A stretch of 64,000 bases of DNA from Halomonas smyrnensis AAD6 (GCF_000265245.1 NZ_AJKS02000003.1:241927-305926); one strand, 5' to 3'. Counted from the first letter of the stretch, positions 16,191 through 26,262 are shown. Translations and numbers: made by a program. The notes: generated by a model not told the origin, from the sequence alone.

Positions 16191-16691
16191 TCACTTGTCC
16201 TCGAACTCCTCGATGTCGGGCACGTGAAGGGAGAACTCCTCCTTGACTTCCTCCATCACCACGTAGCTCTTGGACTCCTTGACCCCGGGCAGGGTCAGCA
16301 CCACTTCGCCGAGCAGCTGGCGATAGGCCGACATCTCGGGAATCCGGCACTTGAGGATGTAGTCGAACTGGCCCGACACCAGGTGACACTCCTGGATCTG
16401 CGGCAGCTTGGCCACCGCGCGGCGGAACTCGTCGAACACCGAGGGCGACTGGGTCTCCAGACTGATCTCGACGAACACCAGCAGGTTGGCCTTCAGCGCC
16501 CGCGGATCGAGCAGGGCCTTGTAGCCGCGGATCACCCCGGCACGCTCGAGGCGCTTGACGCGCTCCAGGCAGGGCGTGGTGGACAGGCCGACCTGGGAGG
16601 CCAGGTCGACGTAGGAAATGCGGGCATTGTCCTGCAGGCAGCGCAGGATCTTTAAGTCGATGCGGTCGAGCGAACGGGTCTTGGTTTTCAT
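16191..16691 (-). CDS. lrp: Leucine-responsive regulatory protein (Lrp/AsnC family)
   Basis: The 166-residue protein has a winged helix-turn-helix, LDRIDLKILRCLQDNARISY followed by VDLASQVGLSTTPCLERVKR (residues 9-55). An effector-binding RAM domain follows with CHLVSGQFDYILKCR. Length and sequence fit true Lrp, a global amino-acid-responsive regulator that binds DNA as an octamer. It lies between prmC and moeB, with its stop five bases before the moeB start, which suggests that it has been inserted into the usual hemA-prfA-prmC-moeB order. A 237-base gap upstream probably contains its own promoter. Confidence 0.87.
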   Translation of the reverse strand: MKTKTRSLDRIDLKILRCLQDNARISYVDLASQVGLSTTPCLERVKRLERAGVIRGYKALLDPRALKANLLVFVEISLETQSPSVFDEFRRAVAKLPQIQECHLVSGQFDYILKCRIPEMSAYRQLLGEVVLTLPGVKESKSYVVMEEVKEEFSLHVPDIEEFEDK

Positions 16692-16928
16692 TGTGGTCCT
16701 GGAACGTCGAACGGGTCACCGCCGAATCTTCTACTGAAAACCACCGCTAAACGGCGAGCTTTCGGGATTCACACATGAATAGGCGGCGGTGAGTGGCGTT
16801 TTTTACTGTTTCAACGTGTACCACAGGGCCGAGGGCCGGCTCCAGCCCCTCCGGCAGAAAGATGCCCCAGGATGTCGCTCACGGGCGGCCGGCCGGCGCC
16901 GCCACGCAAGCCCCCGGCCCGGGGAGGC

Positions 16929-17771
16929 TCAGCACCGCCCCAGGCTGATCCGCTCGTGCCCGCCGAGATCGCGGCGGCTCGCCACCTCGCGATAGCCGGC
17001 CGCGGCGAGGGCCCCACGCACCGCCGCGGCCTGGCCGGCCCCGTGCTCCAGCATCAGCCAGCCGTCGGCGGCCAGATGGTCGCGCGCCGTCGCCACCAGA
17101 TGGCGCAGGTCGGCCAGGCCGTCGGCGGCGGCCACCAGGGCGCTGCGCGGCTCGAAGCGCACGTCGCCGCGGGCGAGGTGCGGATCGTCGTCGGCGATGT
17201 AGGGCGGGTTGGAGACGATCAGTTCGAAGCGGGCATCGCCGCCCTCCTCGACCAGCGCCGAAAACCAGTCGCTGACCAGGAAGCGGGCGTTGCCGAGGTC
17301 GTGGCGGGCGGCGTTGTCCCGCGCCAGGGCCACCGCCTCCGGCCGCAGGTCGACGCCGGTCACCGCCCAGCCCGGCCGCTCGCTGGCGAACGCCAGCGCC
17401 ACCGCGCCGGTGCCGGTGCCCAGGTCGAGCAACCGCCCCGTCGCGCTGGCCACGGCCAGCGCCGCCTCCACCAGGGTCTCGGTGTCCGGGCGCGGAATCA
17501 GGGTGGCCGGCGACGTGGCGAGACTCAGCCCCCAGAACTCGCGTTCGCCGGTCAGGTGCGCGACCGGATGGCCGGCCTCGCGGGAGGCGATGAGCGTCTC
17601 GAAGCGCGCCTCGGTCTCGCCGTCGGCCTCGCGGTCGCCCCAGGTGTAGAGCCAGGTGCGATCGACCTCGAGCACGTGGCACAGCAGCACCTCGGCGTCA
17701 AGCCGGGCGCTCGGCGAGCCGGCATTCAGCAGCCGCTGGGCGGCCCGGGCCAGCAGCAGGTCGAGGCGCAT
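16929..17771 (-). CDS. prmC: Peptide chain release factor N5-glutamine methyltransferase PrmC
   Basis: 280 residues. PrmC methylates the GGQ glutamine of release factors 1 and 2 with S-adenosylmethionine. The N-terminal helical domain (about 1-80) precedes a Rossmann methyltransferase domain with LLDLGTGTGAVALAFA and the substrate-binding NPPY motif in ELIVSNPPYIADDDPHL. Its ATG overlaps the prfA stop by one base (TGATG), a direct link to its substrate. The reading frame continues open upstream within prfA, but the start given matches the family N-terminus [10 protein letters not shown]. Confidence 0.95.
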   Translation of the reverse strand: MRLDLLLARAAQRLLNAGSPSARLDAEVLLCHVLEVDRTWLYTWGDREADGETEARFETLIASREAGHPVAHLTGEREFWGLSLATSPATLIPRPDTETLVEAALAVASATGRLLDLGTGTGAVALAFASERPGWAVTGVDLRPEAVALARDNAARHDLGNARFLVSDWFSALVEEGGDARFELIVSNPPYIADDDPHLARGDVRFEPRSALVAAADGLADLRHLVATARDHLAADGWLMLEHGAGQAAAVRGALAAAGYREVASRRDLGGHERISLGRC

Positions 17772-18862
17772 CAGGCCTCCTGCTGCAGGGCGGCGAGCTG
17801 ATCGGCCTGGTGTTCCTGGATCAGCGGCTCGATCACCTCGTCGAGCTGCTCGCCGCCGATCACCTCGCCCAACTTGTAGAGGGTCAGGTTGATGCGGTGG
17901 TCGGTCACCCGGCCCTGGGGAAAGTTGTAGGTGCGGATGCGCTCGCTGCGATCGCCCGAGCCCACCAGCGAGCGGCGCTCGTCTGCCTGCTGCTGGCGCT
18001 GGCTGTCCTGGGCGGCCTGCTTGAGGCGGGCGGCGAGCAGCGACATGGCCTTGGCGCGGTTCTTGTGCTGGCTGCGCTCCTCCTGGCATTCCACCACCAC
18101 CCCGGTGGGCAGGTGGGTGATGCGGATGGCGGAATCGGTGGTGTTGACGTGCTGGCCGCCGGCGCCGCTGGAACGGAAGGTGTCGACGCGCAGATCGTTC
18201 TGGTTGATATCGACGTCGCCGACCTCGTCGGCCTCGGGCATCACCGCCACGGTGCAGGCCGAGGTATGGATGCGGCCCTGGGACTCGGTGGCCGGCACGC
18301 GCTGCACCCGGTGGGCGCCGGACTCGAACTTGAGCCGCCCGTAGACGCCCTCGCCCTTGATGCGCGAGATGATCTCCTTGTAGCCGCCCATGTCGCCGTG
18401 ACTGGCGCTGACCACCTCGACCTTCCAGCCGTGCTGCTCGGCGTAGCGGGAGTACATGCGGAACAGGTCGCCGGCGAACAGCGCCGCCTCGTCGCCGCCG
18501 GTGCCGGCGCGAACCTCGAGGAAGACGTTGCCGGCATCGTCCGGATCGCGGGGGATCAGCAGCTGCTTGAGGCGCGCCTCAAGCTCGACCAGCCGCTCAC
18601 GGCCCTCCTCGCGCTCCATCTCGGCCAGCTCGCGCATCTCGGCGTCGGCGTCGTCGGCCATGGCCTCGGCGGCCGCGATGTCGTCCTCCACGCCGCGATG
18701 CTCGCGCCAGGCCTCCACCAGGGGCTCGAGCTCGGTGTATTCGCGGGAGTAGTCGCGGAAGCGGGCCTGGTCGGTGATCACCTCGGGGTCCGCCAGCAGG
18801 GCGGCGAGCTCCTCGAAGCGCTCGGCAAAGGCGTCGAGACGCTGACGCAGGGAAGCTTTCAT
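17771..18862 (-). CDS. prfA: Peptide chain release factor 1
   Basis: 363 residues, the usual length. It recognises UAA and UAG stop codons and triggers peptide release. The GGQ loop is seen in [20 protein letters not shown], preceded by the anticodon-like region with [13 protein letters not shown]. An N-terminal coiled domain covers about residues 1-100, and the C-terminus reads [19 protein letters not shown]. It lies ten bases after the hemA stop and overlaps prmC by one base, the classic hemA-prfA-prmC order. Confidence 0.97.
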   Translation of the reverse strand: MKASLRQRLDAFAERFEELAALLADPEVITDQARFRDYSREYTELEPLVEAWREHRGVEDDIAAAEAMADDADAEMRELAEMEREEGRERLVELEARLKQLLIPRDPDDAGNVFLEVRAGTGGDEAALFAGDLFRMYSRYAEQHGWKVEVVSASHGDMGGYKEIISRIKGEGVYGRLKFESGAHRVQRVPATESQGRIHTSACTVAVMPEADEVGDVDINQNDLRVDTFRSSGAGGQHVNTTDSAIRITHLPTGVVVECQEERSQHKNRAKAMSLLAARLKQAAQDSQRQQQADERRSLVGSGDRSERIRTYNFPQGRVTDHRINLTLYKLGEVIGGEQLDEVIEPLIQEHQADQLAALQQEA

Positions 18863-18872
18863 CAAGGATGTC

Positions 18873-20141
18873 CTATCGGGAAGTGTCGGAAGAGTCGTCG
18901 AGCAGCAGTGACGCGGCCGCGTCCAGCAGCTCGCGCTGTTCGTCGGCGGCGGCCTCGCGCAGGGCCACGGTGGGCCGGTGCAGCAGGCGATTGGTGAGTT
19001 GGTGGGCCAGCCGCGCCACCACCTCCTCGGGATTCTCGCCACGCGCCAGGCGCGCCAGGGCCTGGTCACGGGCCTCGTCGCGCAGGGCCTCGCCCCGGGC
19101 ACGCACGTCGCGGATCAGCTCGCCGCCGCTGCGCAGCCGGCGATCGTGCTGCCAGCGGCCCACACCGTGCTCGATCAGCGATTCGGCCTCGTCGGCGGCG
19201 ACCTGGCGATGGCGGCGATTCTCCTCGATGACCTCCTCCAGGTCGTCGACCGTATAGAGGAAGACGTCGGAGAGGTGGCCGACCTCGGGCTCGATGTCAC
19301 GCGGCACGGCGATATCGACCATGAACACCGGGCGATGGCGGCGCTTCTTGAGCGCGCGCTCCATCATGCCCTTGCCGAGGATCGGCAGCGGCGCGGCGGT
19401 GGAGGAGATCACGATGTCCGCCTCGACCAGCGCCTCGGGGATCTCGTCGAGGGTGATGGCCTGGCCGCCCAGCGGTGCGGCCAGCTGCTCGGCCCGTTCG
19501 CGGGTGCGGTTGGCCACCGTCAGATGGCGCACCCCGGCCTCGTGGAGGTGGCGCGCCACCAGCTCGATGGTCTCGCCGGCACCGATCAGCAGCGCCGGCG
19601 AGCGCGAGAAGTCGTCGAAGATGCGGCTGGCCAGGCTGACCGCCGCATAGGCCACGGAAACCGGATTGCGGCCAATGCCTGTCTCCGTGCGCACCCGCTT
19701 GGCCACGGCGAAGGTCTGCTGGAAGAGGCTCTCCAGCTCGCCGCCCATGCCGCGAGCCTGGCGCGCGACCTGATAGGCCTCCTTGAGCTGGCCGAGAATC
19801 TGCGGCTCTCCGAGCACCATGGAATCGAGGCCGACGGCCACCCGCATCAGGTGGCGGGCGGCCTCGTCATCCATATAGTGATAGGCGCAGCGGGTCAGCT
19901 CCTCGACGGCGAGGCCGTGGAAGCGGCCCAGCCAGTCGAGCACCGCCCGCTCCCCCGACTCGCCGGTGACGCAGTACAGCTCGGTACGATTGCAGGTGGA
20001 CAGCACCGCGGCCTCCTGCACTTCGGGCAGGCCACGCAGTTCGGTCAGCGCGGTCTCGAGCTGCGCAGGCGTGAAGGCGACCTGCTCGCGCACCTCGACG
20101 GCGGCGGTCCGATGGTTGATTCCCAGGGCAAGAAGCGTCAT
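18873..20141 (-). CDS. hemA: Glutamyl-tRNA reductase
   Basis: 422 residues. It reduces glutamyl-tRNA to glutamate-1-semialdehyde with NADPH, the first step of haem, sirohaem and cobalamin ring synthesis. The start [19 protein letters not shown] is typical. The catalytic Cys lies in [13 protein letters not shown] (about residue 50), followed by [13 protein letters not shown] and the NADPH-binding [17 protein letters not shown]. The C-terminus is the usual helical dimerisation domain. On the minus strand TAGAAT lies about 88 bases upstream of the start and could serve as the -10 box. The precursor feeds the cob genes at the right end of the window. Confidence 0.97.
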   Translation of the reverse strand: MTLLALGINHRTAAVEVREQVAFTPAQLETALTELRGLPEVQEAAVLSTCNRTELYCVTGESGERAVLDWLGRFHGLAVEELTRCAYHYMDDEAARHLMRVAVGLDSMVLGEPQILGQLKEAYQVARQARGMGGELESLFQQTFAVAKRVRTETGIGRNPVSVAYAAVSLASRIFDDFSRSPALLIGAGETIELVARHLHEAGVRHLTVANRTRERAEQLAAPLGGQAITLDEIPEALVEADIVISSTAAPLPILGKGMMERALKKRRHRPVFMVDIAVPRDIEPEVGHLSDVFLYTVDDLEEVIEENRRHRQVAADEAESLIEHGVGRWQHDRRLRSGGELIRDVRARGEALRDEARDQALARLARGENPEEVVARLAHQLTNRLLHRPTVALREAAADEQRELLDAAASLLLDDSSDTSR

Positions 20142-20378
20142 GCGTGTCGGCGTCTTCGCGATCGTGTTTCGGCGGTTTCGAGGGCGGCCCGGCGAGGCGT
20201 CGCCTGCCACTCCACGGCGCCACATTCTATCACAGGCCATGACCGCACGGCGCCCGCCGGGACTATCGAGGGCATCGATGCAGACCATCGGCGCGCCGCA
20301 TCTCCCTCATCCATTGCGCCTTTGCCCCGCGCGATCAAGCCGTTATGCTGACGACTCGCCCGACACCACGAGACCGGC

Positions 20379-22118
20379 ATGCCCCGAGGATTCCCCACGA
20401 CGCTGTTCCGTCGCCGCCCCCTCGCCGCCATCGGCCTGGCCCTGGCGCTCGGCGGCTGTCAGAGCCTGTCCGCCGTGTCGGCCCCGCCGCCGCAGGACCC
20501 GATGGCCGATGCACCGCCGATCACCCGCGGCCTGGATGCCGAGGGCCTGTCGACGCTGCTGGTGGCGGAGATCGCCGGCCAGCGAGGCGACTATCGCCGC
20601 GCCACCCGCGGCTATCTGGCCACCGCCGAACGCTACCGGGCGCCGGAGCTCGCCGAGCGCGCCGCCCTGGCGGCACGCTTCGACGACGACCCGGCACTGC
20701 TCGAGGAGACCGCCCGCCGCTGGCAGTCGCTGGACCCCGCCAGCGAGGCCCCGGCCCGCCTGCTGTCCAGCCTGGCCGTGCAGCGCGGCGACTGGACGAG
20801 CGCCCTGGATCAGCGCCTGGCACTGCACGACGACGGCGACGCCGAGCTGCTGGGCTTCATCGAGGATGCGCTGGAGGCCGGCGCGGCGCCGGCGCCGCTG
20901 CTCGAGCGCCTGCGACAGGATGTCGCCGCGCCGGATGCCCCCGTCGACCGCGAACTGGCCATGGCGCTGCTGGAGGCCGCCACCGGCCAGACGCCCACGG
21001 CCCGACGCCGCCTCGACCGGCTGACCGCGACCCATCCGGACGATCCCGCGGTACAGCGCATCGACGCCGCCCTGGCGCTGGAGATGAATGCCCCCGAGCG
21101 CGCCGAGGCCGCCGCCCGTCGAGGCCTCGAGGCGTCGCCGGGCGACGCCCGCCTGATGCTGCTGCTGGCCCGCGCCCAGATTCGCCTCGGCCGACTGGAC
21201 GCCGCCGAGGCCAGCACCGACGCGCTGCTCGAGGACCGGGGCGACCGGCCGCCGCTGCGCCTGGCCCTGGCCCGCCTCTATCTGGAGGAGGCGCATCCGC
21301 AGCCGGCCCGCCGCCTGCTGCTGCCGCTGCTCGATGACGACGACACGCCCGAGCTGGCCTTCCTGCTGCTTGGCGGCATCGCCGAGCAGCAGGGCGAGGT
21401 CGACAACGCCCTTCTTTATTACCGCCAGGTGCCCGAAGGCAACAGCTTCCTGCTCGCCCGGCTCCGCGCCGCGCGCATGCTGATCGAGGACGATCGGCTG
21501 GTCGACGCCCGCGCCTTCCTGCGCAACGAGCGCCTGACCCATCCCGATGCCGCCTCTCGACTCACCGGCCTGGAGGCCGAACTGCTCGACGAGGCCGGCG
21601 CCCGCGCCCAGGCCGACGCCCTGCTCGACAGCTATCTCGATCGCCACCCCGACGACGCCCAACTGCGCTACCAGCGGGCCATGCGCGCCTACGGCAACGG
21701 CAACCTGGCCGCCATGGAGCGCGACCTGCGCACCATCATCGAGCGCGACCCGGACAACGCCAACGCGCTCAACGCCCTGGGCTACACCCTGGCCGACGAG
21801 AATATAGAAGGACGACTCGAGGAAGCCCGCGCATTGATCGAGCGCGCGCTCGAGCTCGAGCCGAACAATCCGGCCATCCTCGACAGCCGCGGCTGGGTCG
21901 CCTACCGCCTCGGCAACGTCGACGCCGCCGTCCCGTGGCTGGAACGCGCCTGGTCGGCCATGCCCGACCAGGAGATCGCCGCCCACCTGGCCGAGGTGCT
22001 GTGGGTCGCCGGCGAACGCCAACGCGCCCGGGCACTGATCGCCACCGCCGTGGAGCGCTTCTCGCCGCGCCCCCGGATCGACGAGCTGCTCGAGCGCCTG
22101 CCCGCGCTCGCCCCCTGA
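20379..22118 (+). CDS. TPR-repeat lipoprotein
   Basis: 579 residues with a lipoprotein signal, RRRPLAAIGLALALGGCQSL, whose Cys around residue 27 would be lipidated. The rest is an alpha-solenoid of tetratricopeptide repeats, clearest near the C-terminus in PDNANALNALGYTLADENIE and PNNPAILDSRGWVAYRLGNV. Such proteins scaffold envelope complexes. It faces away from hemA and is followed 29 bases later by lolB, itself an outer-membrane lipoprotein. Orthologues in this position are a common gammaproteobacterial feature, but their exact job is not established. Confidence 0.88.
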   Translation: MPRGFPTTLFRRRPLAAIGLALALGGCQSLSAVSAPPPQDPMADAPPITRGLDAEGLSTLLVAEIAGQRGDYRRATRGYLATAERYRAPELAERAALAARFDDDPALLEETARRWQSLDPASEAPARLLSSLAVQRGDWTSALDQRLALHDDGDAELLGFIEDALEAGAAPAPLLERLRQDVAAPDAPVDRELAMALLEAATGQTPTARRRLDRLTATHPDDPAVQRIDAALALEMNAPERAEAAARRGLEASPGDARLMLLLARAQIRLGRLDAAEASTDALLEDRGDRPPLRLALARLYLEEAHPQPARRLLLPLLDDDDTPELAFLLLGGIAEQQGEVDNALLYYRQVPEGNSFLLARLRAARMLIEDDRLVDARAFLRNERLTHPDAASRLTGLEAELLDEAGARAQADALLDSYLDRHPDDAQLRYQRAMRAYGNGNLAAMERDLRTIIERDPDNANALNALGYTLADENIEGRLEEARALIERALELEPNNPAILDSRGWVAYRLGNVDAAVPWLERAWSAMPDQEIAAHLAEVLWVAGERQRARALIATAVERFSPRPRIDELLERLPALAP

Positions 22119-22147
22119 TGCCCCGCGACGGAGAAGGAAACCCGACC

Positions 22148-22768
22148 ATGCGACGCCCCACGCTTACCCTGCTGCCCGGCCTGGCCCTCGCCCTGCTGCT
22201 GCTCGGCGGCTGCGCCACCCGGGGCCAGTCTCCCGACGCCCCCCGCGCCGCCGACGACTGGCAGGCCCAGAAGACACGCCTGGAGGCCATGCAGACCTGG
22301 GAGCTGACCGGCAAGGCCGGCCTGCGCACTCCCGAGGACAGCACCAGCGCCAATCTCGACTGGAACCAGACCCCCTACCATTTCCGCCTGCTGCTCAGCG
22401 GCCCCTTCGGCAGCGGCCGCAGCGTGCTGGAAGGCCGCGAGGGCCGCGTCTCGCTGACCACCGGCGAGGGCCGCTTCGAGGCCGAGAGCCCCGAGGCGCT
22501 GATGAACCAGCGGCTCGGCTGGTCGCTGCCGGTGGCCGCGCTGGGCGACTGGGTCCGCGGCCTGCCCGCCGACGACAGCCCGCACCGCATGAATCGCGAT
22601 GCGCGCGGCTTCCCGGCCCGCCTGGAGCAGGACGGCTGGACCATCGATTACCAGGACTGGATGCGCGTCGAGGACCTGTGGCTGCCGCGCCGCATGAAGA
22701 TGCAGTACGGCGAGCTGAACGTGACCCTGGTGGTGACCCGCTGGCAGCCGGAGACCAGCGATGCCTGA
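22148..22768 (+). CDS. lolB: Outer-membrane lipoprotein receptor LolB
   Basis: 206 residues. LolB takes lipoproteins from the periplasmic carrier LolA and inserts them in the outer membrane. A lipobox LLLLGGCATRG gives a lipidated Cys near residue 22. The mature part has the family pattern WELTGKAGLRTPEDSTSANL and FGSGRSVLEGREGRVSLTT. The gene order lolB-ispE-tRNA-Gln-prs is standard for gammaproteobacteria. Its stop lies eight bases inside ispE, so the two are co-translated. Confidence 0.93.
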   Translation: MRRPTLTLLPGLALALLLLGGCATRGQSPDAPRAADDWQAQKTRLEAMQTWELTGKAGLRTPEDSTSANLDWNQTPYHFRLLLSGPFGSGRSVLEGREGRVSLTTGEGRFEAESPEALMNQRLGWSLPVAALGDWVRGLPADDSPHRMNRDARGFPARLEQDGWTIDYQDWMRVEDLWLPRRMKMQYGELNVTLVVTRWQPETSDA

Positions 22769-23618
22769 TGCCGGCCGCCTGAGCCTGCCCGCCCCGGCCA
22801 AGCTCAACCGCATGCTGCATATCACCGGCCGACGCGACGACGGCTATCACGAGCTGCAGACCCTGTTCCAGTTTCTCGACCACGGCGACACCCTGACCCT
22901 GGCCCCGCGCGACGACGGCGAACTCCGCCTGACGCCGACGCTTTCCGACGTCGCCCCGACGGACAACCTGATCCTGCGCGCCGCAACGGCGCTGCGCGAG
23001 GCCACCGGCTGCCGCCAGGGCGCCGACCTCCATCTCGACAAGCGCCTGCCCATGGGCGGCGGCCTCGGCGGCGGCAGCAGCGATGCCGCCACCGCCCTGC
23101 TCGGCCTGAACCGCCTCTGGGGACTCTCCCTCTCTATAGGGGAGCTGGCCGAACTGGGTCTGGCGCTGGGAGCGGACGTCCCGGTGTTCGTGCGCGGCCA
23201 CGCCGCCTGGGCCGAGGGCGTGGGCGAACGCCTGACCCCGGTGGAGCTCGACACGCCCTGGTTCGTGGTCGTCCACCCCGGCGTGAGCGTCTCCACGCCG
23301 GCGGTGTTCCAGGCGCCGGAATTGACACGGGACACGCCTCCCATTACTATGGCGCGCGCACTTCAGGGGGGAACGGCGAGCTGGCGCAACGACTGCGAGC
23401 TCACGGTCCGGGAGCTGCATCCCGAGGTCGCGAGTGCGCTCGACTGGTTGAGCGACAGGGCACCGGCCATGCTGACCGGCACCGGCGCCTGTGTATTCGC
23501 CCGCCTGGACCATGAAGCCGATGCCACGGCGCTGCTGGACGACCTGTCCGGCCGCTGGACATCCTTCAAGGCCAGGGGACTGAATCGCTCTCCTCTCCAT
23601 GATGCACTGGATCGATGA
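22761..23618 (+). CDS. ispE: 4-diphosphocytidyl-2-C-methyl-D-erythritol kinase
   Basis: 285-residue GHMP kinase of the MEP isoprenoid pathway. It phosphorylates CDP-methylerythritol at the 2-hydroxyl. Visible motifs are SLPAPAKLNRMLHITGRRDD at the start, the ATP loop LPMGGGLGGGSSDAATALLG, and the C-terminal MLTGTGACVFARL. It overlaps lolB by eight bases and is followed 49 bases later by tRNA-Gln. Confidence 0.96.
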   Translation: MPDAGRLSLPAPAKLNRMLHITGRRDDGYHELQTLFQFLDHGDTLTLAPRDDGELRLTPTLSDVAPTDNLILRAATALREATGCRQGADLHLDKRLPMGGGLGGGSSDAATALLGLNRLWGLSLSIGELAELGLALGADVPVFVRGHAAWAEGVGERLTPVELDTPWFVVVHPGVSVSTPAVFQAPELTRDTPPITMARALQGGTASWRNDCELTVRELHPEVASALDWLSDRAPAMLTGTGACVFARLDHEADATALLDDLSGRWTSFKARGLNRSPLHDALDR

Positions 23619-23667
23619 CCGCCATGCCATGGCGCATCACGCATCGGTCCGGTACGGCAAAGGTTGC

Positions 23668-23742
23668 TGGGGTATAGCCAAGCGGTAAGGCACCGGTTTT
23701 TGGTATCGGCATGCGCAGGTTCGAATCCTGCTACCCCAGCCA
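23668..23742 (+). tRNA. tRNA-Gln (anticodon TTG)
   Basis: 75 bases including an encoded CCA. It folds with the TGGGGTA/TACCCCA acceptor stem, the TTG anticodon in the CGGTTTTTGGTATCG arm and the GGTTCGAATCC T-arm. It sits between ispE and prs as in other gammaproteobacteria. Confidence 0.97.
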
Positions 23743-23803
23743 TTTCCCTTCCCGAACATCCGACCCAAACCCTGATGACCCAACACTGCAAAGGTGGCTG
23801 CGC

Positions 23804-24745
23804 GTGTCTAAATTGATGGTTTTCGCCGGGAACGCCAATCCCGAACTCGCCCAGAAGGTTGCCGAGAGCCTGGATACCCGGCTTGGCAACGCAACGGTCG
23901 GCCAGTTCAGTGACGGCGAAGTTGCGGTCGAGATCAACGAGAACGTGCGCGGCAAGGACGTCTTCGTCCTGCAGCCCACCTGTGCCCCGACCAACGACAA
24001 CCTGATGGAAATGGTGCTGATGGTGGACGCCCTGCGCCGGGCCTCCGCCACTCGTGTCACCGCCGTGGTGCCCTACTTCGGCTACGCCCGTCAGGACCGT
24101 CGCGTCCGCTCTGCCCGCGTGCCGATCTCGGCCAAGCTGGTGGCCGACATCATGGTCAAGGCCGGCGTCGACCGCGTCATGACCATGGATCTCCACGCCG
24201 ACCAGATCCAGGGCTTCTTCGACGTGCCGGTGGACAACGTCTACGGCTCACCGATCCTGCTCGACGACATCGAGCGCCAGAACTACGACGACCTGGTGGT
24301 GGTCTCCCCCGACGTGGGCGGCGTGGTACGTGCCCGGGCCATCGCCAAGCAGCTCAACGCCGACCTGGCGATCATCGACAAGCGCCGCCCCCAGGCCAAC
24401 CAGGCCCAGGTGATGCACATCATCGGCGACATTCAGGATCGCACCTGCGTGGTGGTCGACGACATGATCGATACCGCCGGCACCCTGTGCAAGGCCGGCG
24501 AGGCGCTCAAGGAGCACGGCGCACGCCGCGTGGTGGCCTACGCCACCCACCCGATCCTGTCCGGCCCGGCCGTCGACAACATCTCCGGCTCGGTGCTGGA
24601 TGAGCTGGTCGTAACCGACACCATTCCGCTGACCGAAACCGCCCGCCGCAGCGGCAAGATCCGCCAGCTGAGCGTGGCCGGCCTGATCGCCGAGGCGATC
24701 CGCCGGGTCAGCAACGAGGAATCCGTCAGCGCCATGTTCCACTGA
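23804..24745 (+). CDS. prs: Ribose-phosphate pyrophosphokinase
   Basis: 313 residues; it makes PRPP from ribose-5-phosphate and ATP for nucleotides, histidine, NAD and tryptophan. A GTG start giving [15 protein letters not shown], preceded by AAGGTGG, is preferred over the ATG four codons later. Motifs include [30 protein letters not shown], the metal-binding [11 protein letters not shown] and the PRPP loop [17 protein letters not shown]. It is probably read with tRNA-Gln upstream, and the leader of rplY follows. Confidence 0.97.
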   Translation: MSKLMVFAGNANPELAQKVAESLDTRLGNATVGQFSDGEVAVEINENVRGKDVFVLQPTCAPTNDNLMEMVLMVDALRRASATRVTAVVPYFGYARQDRRVRSARVPISAKLVADIMVKAGVDRVMTMDLHADQIQGFFDVPVDNVYGSPILLDDIERQNYDDLVVVSPDVGGVVRARAIAKQLNADLAIIDKRRPQANQAQVMHIIGDIQDRTCVVVDDMIDTAGTLCKAGEALKEHGARRVVAYATHPILSGPAVDNISGSVLDELVVTDTIPLTETARRSGKIRQLSVAGLIAEAIRRVSNEESVSAMFH

Positions 24746-24801
24746 CGACACCGTCGTCGGCGCATCGCGCGGATAGCGTGCCCCGGTTCGCCGGGGCGAC
24801 T

Positions 24802-24843
24802 GGAAACCACCGCTCAGTCTGGTCGCGGACGACGGTGGTTTCC
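24802..24843 (+). ncRNA. Hairpin in the rplY 5' leader (possible ribosomal-protein leader or terminator of prs)
   Basis: Eleven-base perfect arms (GGAAACCACCG and CGGTGGTTTCC) enclose a 20-base loop, ending 25 bases before the rplY start. There is no T-run. Autoregulatory L25 leaders have been described in gammaproteobacteria, so feedback control by L25 is a fair possibility. It could also end the prs message. Confidence 0.45.
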
Positions 24844-24868
24844 TGACTTTCTACCAAGAGGCAACATC

Positions 24869-25522
24869 ATGTCCGAATACACTCTCACAGCGAACGTGCG
24901 CAACGACCTGGGGAAAGGTGCGAGCCGCCGCCTGCGTCGTGCGAACGAGCAGGTCCCGGCCATCATCTACGGTGGTGAGCAGACCCCGCAGCCGATCGCC
25001 GTCGACAAGACCGCCTTCTACAAGGCGCTCGAAGACGAGGCGTTCTTCGCTTCCGTGATCAACCTCGAGCTGGACGGCAAGCCGCAGCAAGTCGTAGTCC
25101 GCGACCTGCAGCGCCACCCGTACAAGCCGCTGGTGACCCACGCCGACTTCATGCGCGTCGACGCCACTCACGCGATCACCATGCGCGTGCCGCTGCACGT
25201 GCTGAACGCCGAGACCGCACCGAGCATCAAGGACGAGGGCGGTGAACTCCACGTCCTGTCCAACGAAGTCGAAGTCAGCTGCCTGCCGAAGGACCTGCCG
25301 GACTACCTGGAAGTCGACGTCGCCAACGTCGCTCTGGGCAGCACCCTGCACCTGTCCGACCTGAGCCTGCCGGCCGGCGTGACCTCCGTCGAGCTCAGCC
25401 ACGGCGAAGACCACGACCAGGCCATCCTGAGCATCACCGCGGCCAAGGTCAGCAGTGAGCCCGAGGAAGGCGAAGAAGGCGAAAACGGCGAGTCCGCCGA
25501 AGGCGAGGACAGCGCCGAGTAA
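24869..25522 (+). CDS. rplY: 50S ribosomal protein L25 with CTC-type C-terminal domain
   Basis: 217 residues: the 5S-rRNA-binding L25 domain (about 1-90) plus the general-stress (CTC/TL5) beta domain. The start [20 protein letters not shown] is typical. The protein ends in an acidic tail, [20 protein letters not shown], as often seen in halophile ribosomal proteins. It lies between prs and pth, the conserved neighbourhood, and is followed by a clear terminator. Confidence 0.96.
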   Translation: MSEYTLTANVRNDLGKGASRRLRRANEQVPAIIYGGEQTPQPIAVDKTAFYKALEDEAFFASVINLELDGKPQQVVVRDLQRHPYKPLVTHADFMRVDATHAITMRVPLHVLNAETAPSIKDEGGELHVLSNEVEVSCLPKDLPDYLEVDVANVALGSTLHLSDLSLPAGVTSVELSHGEDHDQAILSITAAKVSSEPEEGEEGENGESAEGEDSAE

Positions 25523-25536
25523 GTCCGGCACTGTTC

Positions 25537-25561
25537 AGGGCCGCGCCACCGGCGCGGCCCT
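25537..25561 (+). terminator. GC-rich hairpin after rplY
   Basis: Eleven-base arms AGGGCCGCGCC and GGCGCGGCCCT with an ACC loop lie 15 bases after the rplY stop. There is no T-run; it precedes the stronger terminator at 25573. Confidence 0.5.
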
Positions 25562-25572
25562 CGTCCTTCCGA

Positions 25573-25600
25573 TCAAGCGCTCCGGCGCTTGATTTTTTTT
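25573..25600 (+). terminator. Rho-independent terminator after rplY
   Basis: Arms TCAAGCGC and GCGCTTGA close a TCCG tetraloop and are followed directly by eight T residues. Confidence 0.93.
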
Positions 25601-25677
25601 GTGGCCCGCCCGCCCCTGCGGCACCGCCACCGGGGCGACGCCACATCGTTTCGGATGATTGTTTGGAGGCAGTGAAG

Positions 25678-26262
25678 ATGAGTCAGGTCAAAGCCATCAT
25701 CGGACTGGCCAACCCCGGCACCGAGTACGAGGCCACCCGCCACAACGCCGGGGCCTGGCTACTCGAGGCCCTGCTGCGCCGGGCCGGCGGCGAGCTGCGC
25801 GCGGAGAAGAAGTTTCTCGGCCGCCATGCCCGCATCCACCTCGACGGGCAGGAGCTTCACCTGCTCGAGCCCACCACCTTCATGAACCGCAGCGGCGGCG
25901 CCGTGGCGGCGATGGCGAAGTTCTTCAAGCTCGCCCCCGACGAGCTGCTGGTCGCCCACGACGAGCTCGACCTGGATCCCGGCACCGCCCGCTACAAGAC
26001 CGGCGGCGGCCACGGCGGCCACAACGGCCTGCGCGACATCATCCAGGCGCTGGGCAACGACAAGGGCTTCCATCGCCTGCGGATCGGCATCGGCCATCCC
26101 GGCGACGCCCGCCAGGTGACCAACTACGTGCTGGGCCGCCCCGGCAAGGCCGAGCGAGGCGCCATCGATGCCGCCATCGACGAGTGCCTGGCCACCCTGC
26201 CCCAGGCCGTGAGCGGCGACTGGACGAAGGCCATGCAGCGGCTGCACAGCTTCAAGCCCTAG
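25678..26262 (+). CDS. pth: Peptidyl-tRNA hydrolase
   Basis: 194 residues. It recycles peptidyl-tRNA that drops off ribosomes. The catalytic His is in YEATRHNAGAWLLE, with the conserved Asn residues in GLANPG and FMNRSGG and Asp in LLVAHDELDLDPG. GGAGGC precedes the ATG by seven bases; a TTG five codons earlier is in frame but lacks a site. It follows the rplY terminator and precedes ychF, the common order. Confidence 0.96.
   Translation: MSQVKAIIGLANPGTEYEATRHNAGAWLLEALLRRAGGELRAEKKFLGRHARIHLDGQELHLLEPTTFMNRSGGAVAAMAKFFKLAPDELLVAHDELDLDPGTARYKTGGGHGGHNGLRDIIQALGNDKGFHRLRIGIGHPGDARQVTNYVLGRPGKAERGAIDAAIDECLATLPQAVSGDWTKAMQRLHSFKP

Noticed and set aside
15439..16719. A 426-codon frame extending moeB upstream across lrp
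   Set aside because: The added part is Arg- and Pro-rich shadow sequence of lrp; MoeB has a normal start at 16185.
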